NCBI GenBank assembly: GCA_004566265.1
Contig: SPLB01000141.1
Span: forward strand, 1 to 7,896
Length of the DNA: 7,896 nucleotides
Direction of reading: 5' to 3'
Origin: Paracoccaceae bacterium
GTDB lineage: Bacteria > Pseudomonadota > Alphaproteobacteria > Rhodobacterales > Rhodobacteraceae
Below, piece after piece: positions 1 through 5,850 of this stretch (within the stretch, counting starts at the first letter, position 1; every line of letters begins with the position of its first letter). A program made the position numbers and the translations under genes. Under the pieces are notes generated by a model, which saw only the letters and a program-made list of their open reading frames with translations, was not told where the DNA came from and ran no database searches.

Positions 1-1
1 G

Positions 2-142
2 GTACTGGCGCCTGCAAAAGAAGTGTTCTGGGGTGGCTACACTGGCTACTTCCGTGACCCCGAAGGTCACGTTTGGGAGGTTTCACACAACCCGTTTTCT
101 AAACTGTCGCCTGAGGGCGCATTTCGTTGGAACGGGTACTGA
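2..142 (+). CDS. VOC family (glyoxalase-like) protein, C-terminal fragment
   Basis: The open frame enters from the left edge and gives 46 residues ending at TGA 140-142. It contains GYFRDPEGHVWEVSHNP, the usual last beta strands of a vicinal-oxygen-chelate domain. In this family the Glu of the WEV motif is normally the last metal ligand. The end (NPFSKLSPEGAFRWNGY) resembles small stand-alone VOC proteins annotated as glyoxalase or bleomycin-resistance-like. The substrate cannot be told from this fragment, and the start and first metal-binding half lie outside the window. The gene converges on the GFA-like gene and is not part of the PHB locus. Family assignment is fairly sure; function is unknown. 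Confidence 0.8.
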   Translation, partial: VLAPAKEVFWGGYTGYFRDPEGHVWEVSHNPFSKLSPEGAFRWNGY

Positions 143-158
143 CTCGGACCCCGTTCCA
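128..158. terminator. Hairpin between convergent genes, possible bidirectional terminator
   Basis: TGGAACGGG (128-136) pairs perfectly with CCCGTTCCA (150-158) around a 13-base loop that contains the VOC stop codon. It lies between two convergent genes, where a shared terminator is expected. Neither side has a proper T run, so intrinsic termination is inferred from position and stem only. Confidence 0.5.
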
Positions 159-174
159 AAGACATGATCCGCGC

Positions 175-768
175 TCAGTCGTAGAGCGCGGCGCGTTCTG
201 ATTTGGTCAATACCATCGGATCTGCACGTGGGGTGCGGGTGTCTGTGTCGAAGAACGGCGTGTTGCGCCAGCGGCCAGTGACAAGCGACGTGATCATTCG
301 GGAAAATACGCCATAGACCAGCCTCGCCGCACCTCGGTGTCTGGGTTGCCCGCCTGGGGTGCGGGACGGCAAGAACCCTTCCGCTTTCACTTTGCCCAAG
401 GCTTCTGGTGTGTCCAGCGTGTTCACGCAGACGCCGACAAAAGGCAGCGTGGGTTTCGCCAGCGTATTACAGATCGGCGTACCACAGCAGCTGGCGTACC
501 AGCGCATCAGCCCGTTTGGACCCAGCCGCATGACCGCCAGATGTTCCGTTCCGGTGTCAAAATGCACAAAGTCCGGGTGCGTCTGATACAACGCAACGCC
601 GCGCACAGGCTCTTCCCGGTCGTGCGCGCGACTGTGGTAGCGTTCCGCCGCGTGGCAGTCGTTGCAGTGGCAGGTCAGCCGCAGCCCATGGCGCAGCGCG
701 CCTGGGTGCAAATGGCCTGCCAGGCTGCCGCAACGGCAAGAAAATGAGAGACCCTTGTGATTGGACAT
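175..768 (-). CDS. GFA-like cysteine-rich protein (DUF6151-like)
   Basis: A 197-residue protein with the zinc-binding layout of the GFA/CENP-V fold: CRCG at residues 11-14, CHCNDC at 33-38 and CCGTPIC at 94-100. GFA proteins bind zinc through such cysteines; some family members were linked to glutathione-dependent formaldehyde adduct formation, but most have no proven reaction. Length and overall pattern fit what databases call DUF6151, assigned from memory. There is no signal peptide or membrane segment, so it should be cytoplasmic. The ATG is 9 bases after the phaZ stop, and a possible ribosome site (AGGCGG on the minus strand, 774-779) overlaps that stop. Co-transcription and perhaps translational coupling with phaZ are therefore likely. 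A role in PHB metabolism is only suggested by position. Confidence 0.78.
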   Translation of the reverse strand: MSNHKGLSFSCRCGSLAGHLHPGALRHGLRLTCHCNDCHAAERYHSRAHDREEPVRGVALYQTHPDFVHFDTGTEHLAVMRLGPNGLMRWYASCCGTPICNTLAKPTLPFVGVCVNTLDTPEALGKVKAEGFLPSRTPGGQPRHRGAARLVYGVFSRMITSLVTGRWRNTPFFDTDTRTPRADPMVLTKSERAALYD

Positions 769-777
769 CGCTGCCGC

Positions 778-2052
778 CTACTCTGCCGCTTGCGGTTCTG
801 GGGCGGTTTTCGCTTGGGGTTTGCGAGCGTTGGCGTTCATGAAATCAATCACCAGCGGGCGGATATTGTTGCGCCAGCTTCGACCTGCGAAAATACCGTA
901 GTGTCCGGCATCGGGCTCAACATGCGAGGCCTTCTTGCCCTCTGGCAGACCGGTGCACAGATTGAGTGCGGCAATGCATTGACCGGGGGCGGAAATATCG
1001 TCTTTCGCGCCCTCAACCGTTTTCACGGCCACATCCGTGATCTTGCCAATGTCCACCTTGCGGCCTGCAACGCTGAAGCAGTTGGTGCCAATCTCGCGGT
1101 TCTTGAAGATGCGTTCCACCGTGGAGAGGTAGAATTCCGCAGGCATGTCCATCACCGCAAGGTATTCATCATAGAAGCGGTTGTGTTGATCGTGATCCGA
1201 GGCCTCGCCACGGCTGACGCGGGAGATTTGTTCCGAAAAAGCTTTCGAGTGGCGCTCCATGTTCATCGACATGAAAGACGCAAGCTGAAGAAGGCCGGGA
1301 TAGACCTTGCGACCGACGCCTTTGTACTTGAAACCCACACGCTGAACCATTGTGTGTTCCAGCTGGCCCATTGTGACGCGGTGGCCAAAGTCGCTGACAT
1401 CGGTGGGTGTTGCATCGGGGTCGACAGGGCCGCCAATAAGCGTCAGCGACGAGGGCTGCGCGTCGGGGTCGATGTCCGCCAGATAGGCAGTTGCCGCGAG
1501 CGTCAGCGGCGCGGGTTGGCAAACCGCAATCACATGGGTTTCTGGGCCGAGGTCCTTCATGAAATCGACGAGGTAGAGCGTGTAATCCTCAACGTCGAAT
1601 TTGCCTGCGGATACGGGGATGTCACGCGCATTGTGCCAGTCAGTGATATAGACTTCGCAGTTTTCAATCAGGCTTTTGACGGTCGACCGCAACAGGGTCG
1701 CATAATGACCGGACATCGGAGCCACGAGAAGCACCTTGCGGGGCTGGGTCTTGCGGCCGGAGACGCGAAAATGGATCAGATCGCCAAAGGGGCGCTCGAT
1801 GACCTTGTCGATTTCCACGATGTGGTCTTTGCCATCTTCGCAGGTCACAGTGTGAATGCCCCAGTCGGGTTTTGCGACCATGCGCTGAAAGCTGCGTTCG
1901 GTTACCTCGCCCCAGGCCGCCATCCAATTCAGCATCGGATTTGGAAGTGCCGCAAAGGCCGGATAAGTCGCCAGCGACAGAGCTGTTGCACCGTACCACT
2001 GGTTTGCATTGCGCAAAGTCTCCATCAAGTCATAAGATAGCATGTAACGCAT
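778..2052 (-). CDS. phaZ: Intracellular polyhydroxybutyrate depolymerase
   Basis: A 424-residue protein of the intracellular PHB depolymerase family (PhaZ1 type of Ralstonia), which thiolyses or hydrolyses native PHB in granules to mobilise stored carbon. The alpha/beta-hydrolase fold carries a cysteine nucleophile in place of the lipase serine: VCQPAP places it at Cys178. The likely acid is Asp351 or Asp352 (GAKDDISAPGQ) and the base is His384 (DAGHYGIFAG). This agrees closely with the Cys-Asp-His triad near 183/355/388 known for the Ralstonia enzyme. There is no signal peptide, as expected for an intracellular enzyme. The start at 2052 is favoured over the ATG three codons later because AAGGAG (minus strand, 2059-2064) lies 6 bases upstream. 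It is divergent from phaC and followed at 9 bases by the GFA-like gene. The tail after residue 410 is Ala/Pro/Lys-rich and probably disordered. Confidence 0.95.
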   Translation of the reverse strand: MRYMLSYDLMETLRNANQWYGATALSLATYPAFAALPNPMLNWMAAWGEVTERSFQRMVAKPDWGIHTVTCEDGKDHIVEIDKVIERPFGDLIHFRVSGRKTQPRKVLLVAPMSGHYATLLRSTVKSLIENCEVYITDWHNARDIPVSAGKFDVEDYTLYLVDFMKDLGPETHVIAVCQPAPLTLAATAYLADIDPDAQPSSLTLIGGPVDPDATPTDVSDFGHRVTMGQLEHTMVQRVGFKYKGVGRKVYPGLLQLASFMSMNMERHSKAFSEQISRVSRGEASDHDQHNRFYDEYLAVMDMPAEFYLSTVERIFKNREIGTNCFSVAGRKVDIGKITDVAVKTVEGAKDDISAPGQCIAALNLCTGLPEGKKASHVEPDAGHYGIFAGRSWRNNIRPLVIDFMNANARKPQAKTAPEPQAAE

Positions 2053-2309
2053 CTGGTTCTCCTTGGTCCCCGGGGTGCGGGCGTATCACTCTTTCCGGTA
2101 TTCTTCCGGAATTTACTTATAGTTAGCGCCCCGATCTTCTGGGACCGTATGTCTGTTTTGCCAGTGGTTTGAACGCTCCGCGCAAAAATAGCGCAATTTC
2201 GTTCTGCTGGCCTCCCGACATGGTTGTAGAGTTGGTGCTTTCGTCGCCTTTTTGTGGAATGTGGGCTATGCATTCTGCACAGCAGCAAGATTATGAGGGT
2301 TTGTTTGAG
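2053..2309. promoter_or_regulatory. Divergent phaZ/phaC intergenic region
   Basis: This 257-base region must hold the promoters of both phaZ and phaC. On the phaZ side the plus strand shows TTCCGG twice (2093-2098 and 2104-2109), 11 bases apart, the second within the palindrome TTCCGGAA (2104-2111). Further out, TATAAG on the minus strand (about 2116-2121) could be a phaZ -10, but I find no good -35. On the phaC side TATGCA (2267-2272) could be a -10 and is followed by an operator-like palindrome at 2275-2285 and GAGGG at 2295-2299. No gene is convincing here: frames that cross it are extensions or shadows of phaC and phaZ. Confidence 0.7.
2275..2285. promoter_or_regulatory. PhaR-type operator before phaC
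   Basis: CTGCACAGCAG has the form CTGC-N3-GCAG and continues as GCAGCAA, like the first phaP site and the phaR site in this window. TGC-rich palindromes of this kind are known targets of PhaR in Paracoccus and Rhodobacter. It lies 24 bases before the chosen phaC ATG and just downstream of a possible -10, so bound repressor would cover the transcription start. Binding itself is inferred. Confidence 0.65.
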
Positions 2310-4112
2310 ATGACAACAACTGACACCGCAAATGAAGTGACTTCGGGAGAAAGCGTTGGTCGCCTTAAAGAAAACCTTGAGCGTGTAGAGACCCTTTCCA
2401 AACGCTTGCTCGACATAATGGCGCAAAAGCGGGGGCACCACCCCGGGTTAGATGGCCCGAATCAGGAGCTCTTCGCACGTGCAGCATCATCTTACTGGAC
2501 CGGGATGCTGCAAAATCCGAGCAGGTTGATGAGCCAGCAGGTGGAGTTCTGGAGCAAATCTGTCCACAACTTCGCTGAGGCGCAAAAAACCGTCGGTGGG
2601 AAGATGCCAGACGCCGAGGACGGCCCGTCCAAAGATCGCCGGTTTCAAAACCCGCTGTGGCAATCCAATCCTTACTTCAACTATGTGAAGCGGCAGTATT
2701 TGACGAATGCCGAAGGGCTGCGGGCGGTTGTGGAAGGGGTGAGCGATATGGACACCACCGACAAGCAGCGGCTTGGGTATTTCACAGAGCAGATCATAAA
2801 TTTGATGGCTCCGACCAACTTTTTGGGGACCAACCCGGATGCGTTGGAAAAAGCGTTGGAGACGGAAGGCCAGTCTTTGGTTGACGGTCTGGAAAATCTT
2901 GTCGCCGATCTGGAAACCAATGACGGTGAATTGATCGTGCGTCTGGCCGACGAAAGCGCCTTTGAAGTGGGTCATAACCTGGCGACCACGGATGGCAAGG
3001 TAGTGTTCCGCAACCGTATGCTGGAGCTGATCCAATACTCTCCGGTGACCGAGACGGTGCATGAAACCCCGATTGTTTTGTTCCCTCCGTGGATCAACAA
3101 ATTCTACATCTTGGACCTAAAGGAAAAGAACAGCCTGGTGAAATGGATCACCGAGCAGGGCTACACGCTGTTTATAGTCTCATGGGTGAACCCGGATGAA
3201 AGCTACGCGGATGTGGGGTTGGAGGAATATATCGAGGAGGGCTACCTCGAGGCGATTGATGTGGCCAAGAAGGTCTGTCAGGTCGATCAGGTCAACGCGG
3301 TGGGCTACTGCATTGCGGGCACCACTCTGTCGCTGACCCTGTCGCTTCTTAAGCAGCGCGGTGACAGGTCGATCAAATCTGCAACTCTGTTTACTGCGCT
3401 TACCGACTTTTCTGATCAGGGCGAATTCACACCCTTCCTGCAGAACGATTTTGTCGATGCGATTGAGGCCGAGATTGGTAAGGATGGCATCCTGCCGCAG
3501 TATATTATGGCGCGCACCTTCTCTTTCTTACGATCCAATGATCTGGTCTATGCGCCTGCAATCCGCAGCTACATGCTGGGAGAAACCCCGCCGGCGTTTG
3601 ATTTGCTCTACTGGAACGGTGATGGCACCAACCTTCCGGGCAAGATGGCGGTGCAGTACCTGCGCGGTCTTTGTCAGAACAATATGTTTGCAACCGACGG
3701 CCTCGACCTATTGGGTCACAGGTTGCACATTAAAGACGTTGATGTTCCGGTGATGGCGATCACTTGTGAAACGGATCACATTGCCGCCTGGAAACAATGC
3801 TTTCGCGGGGTGCAGCAGATGGGCACGCGCTCAAAGACCTTTGTGGTCAGTCAGTCGGGGCATATTGCGGGGATCGTCAATCCGACCAGCCGCAACAAAT
3901 ATGGTCACTACACAAACACTGACCTTAAAGGGACGCCCGACGGCTGGATGGCTGCTGCCGACTTTAACGAAGGGTCTTGGTGGCCGCGGTGGGGGGCGTG
4001 GCTGAAGAAACGCTCGGGCAAGCAGGTGCCGGCGCGACTTCCTGGCACACAGGATTACCCAGCGCTTGAAGCGGCACCTGGTCAATATGTGCGGGCTCGC
4101 GTCGCGCGGTGA
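2310..4112 (+). CDS. phaC: Class I poly(3-hydroxyalkanoate) synthase
   Basis: A 600-residue PHA synthase, which polymerises (R)-3-hydroxyacyl-CoA, mainly 3-hydroxybutyryl-CoA, into polyester at the granule surface with release of CoA. The N-terminal domain carries the conserved stretch NPLWQSNPYFNYVKRQYL (residues 114-131). The alpha/beta-hydrolase domain follows, with PPWINKFYILDL near 259, nucleophile Cys334 in GYCIAGT, Asp489 in ETDHIAAW and His518 in SGHIAGIVNP, the expected Cys-Asp-His triad. The size matches class I enzymes. I start at ATG 2310, with GAGGG at 2295-2299 upstream. The frame stays open to a TTG at 2169, but the extra 47 residues look unlike synthase sequence and would run through the operator. 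The gene is divergent from phaZ and lies ahead of phaP and phaR, giving a compact PHB locus. The operator-like palindrome before it suggests PhaR control. Confidence 0.95.
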   Translation: MTTTDTANEVTSGESVGRLKENLERVETLSKRLLDIMAQKRGHHPGLDGPNQELFARAASSYWTGMLQNPSRLMSQQVEFWSKSVHNFAEAQKTVGGKMPDAEDGPSKDRRFQNPLWQSNPYFNYVKRQYLTNAEGLRAVVEGVSDMDTTDKQRLGYFTEQIINLMAPTNFLGTNPDALEKALETEGQSLVDGLENLVADLETNDGELIVRLADESAFEVGHNLATTDGKVVFRNRMLELIQYSPVTETVHETPIVLFPPWINKFYILDLKEKNSLVKWITEQGYTLFIVSWVNPDESYADVGLEEYIEEGYLEAIDVAKKVCQVDQVNAVGYCIAGTTLSLTLSLLKQRGDRSIKSATLFTALTDFSDQGEFTPFLQNDFVDAIEAEIGKDGILPQYIMARTFSFLRSNDLVYAPAIRSYMLGETPPAFDLLYWNGDGTNLPGKMAVQYLRGLCQNNMFATDGLDLLGHRLHIKDVDVPVMAITCETDHIAAWKQCFRGVQQMGTRSKTFVVSQSGHIAGIVNPTSRNKYGHYTNTDLKGTPDGWMAAADFNEGSWWPRWGAWLKKRSGKQVPARLPGTQDYPALEAAPGQYVRARVAR

Positions 4113-4152
4113 CTACCAGATGTTGCACAGACTAAGGAGGACCCCGGATCGC

Positions 4153-4192
4153 AAAGCCGTGTCTTCGCGACCCGGCTTTGGGCTCACTTTTT
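4153..4192 (+). terminator. Possible terminator after phaC
   Basis: AAAGCCG (4153-4159) pairs with CGGCTTT (4173-4179). Inside the loop GTC and GAC can pair as well. Five T residues follow at 4188-4192, about 8 bases after the stem, which is farther than ideal. It lies 40 bases after the phaC stop and before the phaP promoter, so partial termination fits. Confidence 0.45.
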
Positions 4193-4218
4193 CAGCACCA
4201 TATTACGTATTTTATGAT
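4189..4218 (+). promoter_or_regulatory. Possible upstream phaP promoter
   Basis: TTTTCA (4189-4194) and TATGAT (4213-4218) are spaced 18 bases apart. The -10 matches the consensus at five of six positions and the -35 at four. The first operator-like palindrome (4226-4236) would lie over its start point. It would be a second start in addition to the better promoter at 4247-4275. Confidence 0.35.
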
Positions 4219-4225
4219 GAAATTT

Positions 4226-4236
4226 CTGCGACGCAG
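4226..4236. promoter_or_regulatory. PhaR-type operator 1 before phaP
   Basis: CTGCGACGCAG is a perfect CTGC-N3-GCAG palindrome with arms CTGCG/CGCAG. Its flanks (TTT before, CAA after) resemble the phaC and phaR sites. Its centre lies 29 bases from the centre of operator 2, close to but not exactly three helical turns. Recognition by PhaR is inferred from known TGC-rich PhaR targets. Confidence 0.7.
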
Positions 4237-4246
4237 CAAAATATGC

Positions 4247-4275
4247 TTGAAATGCTGCGTCGCAGCATTCATATT
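4247..4275 (+). promoter_or_regulatory. phaP promoter with operator in the spacer
   Basis: TTGAAA (4247-4252) matches the sigma70 -35 consensus at five of six positions. CATATT (4270-4275) matches the -10 at four of six, with a spacer of exactly 17 bases. The spacer is taken up almost wholly by operator 2. Transcription would start near 4282, leaving a leader of about 50 bases before phaP. Repressor bound here would directly block RNA polymerase, which fits strong PHB-dependent induction of phasin. Confidence 0.65.
4251..4269. promoter_or_regulatory. PhaR-type operator 2 before phaP
   Basis: AATGCTGCGTCGCAGCATT is a perfect palindrome with 9-base arms around a single central T, the best dyad in the window. 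Its core CTGCGTCGCAG (4255-4265) is CTGC-N3-GCAG. It overlaps the last two bases of the -35 and ends right before the -10 of the phaP promoter. Confidence 0.75.
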
Positions 4276-4332
4276 GGGATTACGCAAAGAGGACGGGGCT
4301 GGCCCGTCAGGGCCTTCAAAGGAATGAGTACA

Positions 4333-4776
4333 ATGGCTAACCAAGATTTCACCGCAATGCTAAAAGACATGATGGGCACTTTCCCGGTAGACACTTCCGC
4401 AATGGAAGACGTGTTTAAGAACACCGCTGCTCTGAACGAGAAGCTGTCTTCTGTTGCCCTGGAAGCTGCTGAGAAATCCGCAGAACTGTCCTCCCAGTGG
4501 ACCAAAGAAACCCTGACCAAGATGGGTGAGATTTCTAAAGTCAAGGCAGAGCCTGCCGACTATGCAAAAGCGGCGACCGACTTCGCATCCGCTTCTGCTG
4601 AAGTTGCAACAGAAAATATGGCTGCTTTTGCGGAGATCGCGAAAAAAGTTCAAATGGAAACCGTTGAAGTTCTGATGGCAGCTGGCAAAGAAATGTCTGA
4701 AGAGGCAACTGCTGCTGTAAAAAAGGCCACTGACGAGGTGACCACCGCTGCAAAAAAAGCAGCTGCTGCGAAATAA
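4333..4776 (+). CDS. phaP: Phasin, PHB granule-associated protein
   Basis: A 147-residue, Ala/Lys/Glu-rich protein with no cysteine and a single Trp (residue 56), mostly predicted amphipathic helix (for example residues 30-70 and 78-142), and a lysine/alanine tail (KKATDEVTTAAKKAAAAK). This is the look of PhaP phasins (phasin_2 type), the main coat proteins of PHB granules, which limit granule fusion and set granule size. The start at 4333 is preferred over the ATG at 4324 because AAAGGA at 4318-4323 lies 9 bases from the former and abuts the latter. Codons such as GCT, GAA, AAA and GTT are used far more than in the neighbours, typical of a very highly expressed gene. It has its own promoter with two PhaR-type operators and its own strong terminator, so it can be transcribed alone. 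Confidence 0.92.
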   Translation: MANQDFTAMLKDMMGTFPVDTSAMEDVFKNTAALNEKLSSVALEAAEKSAELSSQWTKETLTKMGEISKVKAEPADYAKAATDFASASAEVATENMAAFAEIAKKVQMETVEVLMAAGKEMSEEATAAVKKATDEVTTAAKKAAAAK

Positions 4777-4834
4777 GCATAACCCGCAAGTCAGACGCAA
4801 CGCAATCCTCCTCAGGTGGCGACTTGTGAAAGCG

Positions 4835-4865
4835 AAGGGCAGGCCTCTCTGGGTCTGCCCTTTTC
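4835..4865 (+). terminator. Strong intrinsic terminator after phaP
   Basis: AAGGGCAGGCC (4835-4845) pairs with GGTCTGCCCTT (4852-4862), with one G-T pair and a short loop. The second arm runs directly into TTTT (4861-4864). It lies about 60 bases after the phaP stop and should separate the phaP transcript from phaR. Confidence 0.82.
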
Positions 4866-5140
4866 GGGTTGTGGGCGCTTGATCCCGGGTGATGCCGGGC
4901 TTTCGCGATCCACCAGAACCGGGAAGTTTGGGACCAGAGGCCCCCGGGGGTGGGCGATGCGTCCATGGGTAAAGGCTTTGCTGATTTCATCCGCGCCAGG
5001 ACCCGCGAACGGAACCGTTTGCCTGCATCCGACTGCGAAATGATGCGGGTGCTTCATTATAGAAATTAGCGAGATACGTTTCCGTAGCTTGCCCGATAGC
5101 CCCAAACCTGGCGTGCTTCTGTCCGCCCTCCTTAGTCAGT
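4866..5140. other. Intergenic stretch with no convincing gene
   Basis: This 275-base stretch lies between the phaP terminator and the phaR control region. Short frames exist on both strands, but none has a ribosome site, recognisable motifs or a plausible start. A 34-codon frame at 4965-5069 looks mildly protein-like but lacks support. CCCCCGGGGG (4941-4950) is a simple palindrome. I see no tRNA, repeat array or riboswitch. Confidence 0.6.
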
Positions 5141-5141
5141 A

Positions 5142-5147
5142 TATGAT
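5142..5147 (+). promoter_or_regulatory. Possible phaR -10 element
   Basis: TATGAT matches the -10 consensus at five of six positions and lies just before the first phaR operator palindrome, the same arrangement as the TATGAT at 4213-4218 before phaP. No good -35 is visible at the right distance. If used, the phaR leader would be about 125 bases and would contain all three palindromes. Confidence 0.35.
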
Positions 5148-5148
5148 C

Positions 5149-5165
5149 TTGCTGCTTTGCAGCAA
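5149..5165. promoter_or_regulatory. PhaR-type operator A before phaR
   Basis: TTGCTGCTTTGCAGCAA has perfect 7-base arms around TTT, with core CTGC-N3-GCAG (5152-5162). The GCAGCAA half is shared with the phaC and first phaP sites. PhaR of related bacteria represses its own gene, so this is the likely autoregulatory site. Confidence 0.7.
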
Positions 5166-5170
5166 TTAAT

Positions 5171-5180
5171 GCTGCGCAGC
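5171..5180. promoter_or_regulatory. Variant operator palindrome B before phaR
   Basis: GCTGCGCAGC is a perfect 10-base palindrome with the same half sites (CTGC/GCAG) but no spacer. Its centre is about 18-19 bases from that of operator A. Changed half-site spacing may mean weaker binding or none. Confidence 0.4.
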
Positions 5181-5203
5181 GAAGCGTCCGTTCGGGACTA
5201 TTG

Positions 5204-5215
5204 CTGCGGCTGCAA
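5204..5215. promoter_or_regulatory. Variant operator palindrome C before phaR
   Basis: CTGCGGCTGCAA reads as CTGC-N4-GCAA, one base off the half-site pattern and with a 4-base spacer. Its right end is part of GCAAGATC (5212-5219), the exact reverse complement of GATCTTGC at 5145-5152. The whole operator cluster is therefore bracketed by an 8-base inverted repeat. Confidence 0.4.
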
Positions 5216-5278
5216 GATCTGCTTTCTTTTTGTAAAGCGCTCGCATAGTGTTTCACAATCAAGCGCGGGGAGGCTGAC

Positions 5279-5845
5279 ATGGCAGAACAGGAAAAACCTT
5301 TGCTTATCAAGCGGTACGCAAGCCGGAGGCTCTATAATACTGAGACCAGTGATTACGTGACGCTGGAAGATATTGCAGGGTTCATCCGTGATGGCCGAGA
5401 GGTTCAGATCATGGACTTGAAAACCGGGGACGACCTGACGCGCCAGTATTTGTTGCAGATCATTGCTGACCATGAAAGCCGTGGGGAAAACGTGCTGCCC
5501 GTGACGGTGCTGAACGATCTGGTACGCAGCTATATGGTGCCGGGCGGCGGTGTGATGCCGCAGTTCTTGCAGGCGTCCTTTGACATGCTGCGCGACAGTC
5601 AGGACAAGATGGTCGAAAAGATGGCTGCCATGAACTCGGCAATGAACCCGATGGTGCAAATGCCGGGGTTCGAGGCGCTGAAAGCGCAGCAGGAGGCGTT
5701 CCTTAAGGCGATGACGGGCGGTTTCTCGGGGGGCTGGCCAGGTGCTGGCGGTGGCGCGCGCGAAGAGGACGCAGAGGGCGAGGACCTCGACTCCATCAAG
5801 AAACAACTCGCAGAGTTGCAGGACAAGCTCTCCAAGTTAAGCTAA
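5279..5845 (+). CDS. phaR: PHB-responsive transcriptional repressor
   Basis: A 188-residue PhaR repressor, which senses PHB by binding the polymer directly and leaves its operators on phaP, phaR and other pha genes as granules form. Residues 8-65 match the PHB accumulation regulator DNA-binding domain (IKRYASRRLYNTETSDYVTL is highly typical). Residues 73-112 fit the second PHB_acc domain. Then come a Met/Gln-rich segment, a Gly-rich linker (147-159), an acidic patch (161-169) and a short C-terminal coiled coil with Ile173, Leu177, Leu180, Leu184 and Leu187 in heptad spacing, probably for oligomerisation. The start is supported by GGGGAGG (5267-5273), 5 bases before the ATG. The palindrome cluster at 5145-5219 suggests autorepression. 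The stop is 5 bases before the protease ATG, so the two are probably co-transcribed. Confidence 0.95.
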   Translation: MAEQEKPLLIKRYASRRLYNTETSDYVTLEDIAGFIRDGREVQIMDLKTGDDLTRQYLLQIIADHESRGENVLPVTVLNDLVRSYMVPGGGVMPQFLQASFDMLRDSQDKMVEKMAAMNSAMNPMVQMPGFEALKAQQEAFLKAMTGGFSGGWPGAGGGAREEDAEGEDLDSIKKQLAELQDKLSKLS

Positions 5846-5850
5846 CGCTG

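Noticed and set aside
757..2040. Long 427-codon plus-strand frame opposite phaZ
   Set aside because: It is the antisense shadow of phaZ, which has full catalytic motifs and a good ribosome site. The plus-strand product shows no recognisable domain.
2025..2441. 138-codon minus-strand frame across the phaZ/phaC gap
   Set aside because: It overlaps the starts of both phaZ and phaC and has no domain or ribosome-site support. The composition looks random.
4066..4332. Upstream extension of the phaP frame from 4066
   Set aside because: It would begin inside phaC and run through the terminator, promoter and operators. The phasin sequence and a well-placed ribosome site begin at 4333.
4965..5069. 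34-codon plus-strand frame after phaP
   Set aside because: The residue mix is mildly protein-like (Arg-rich) but there is no ribosome site, promoter or recognised motif. It is kept only as a question in the findings.
4541..5105. Minus-strand frames opposite phaP and in the gap after it
   Set aside because: They read through the phaP terminator hairpin, have no ribosome site and match no family I recognise.
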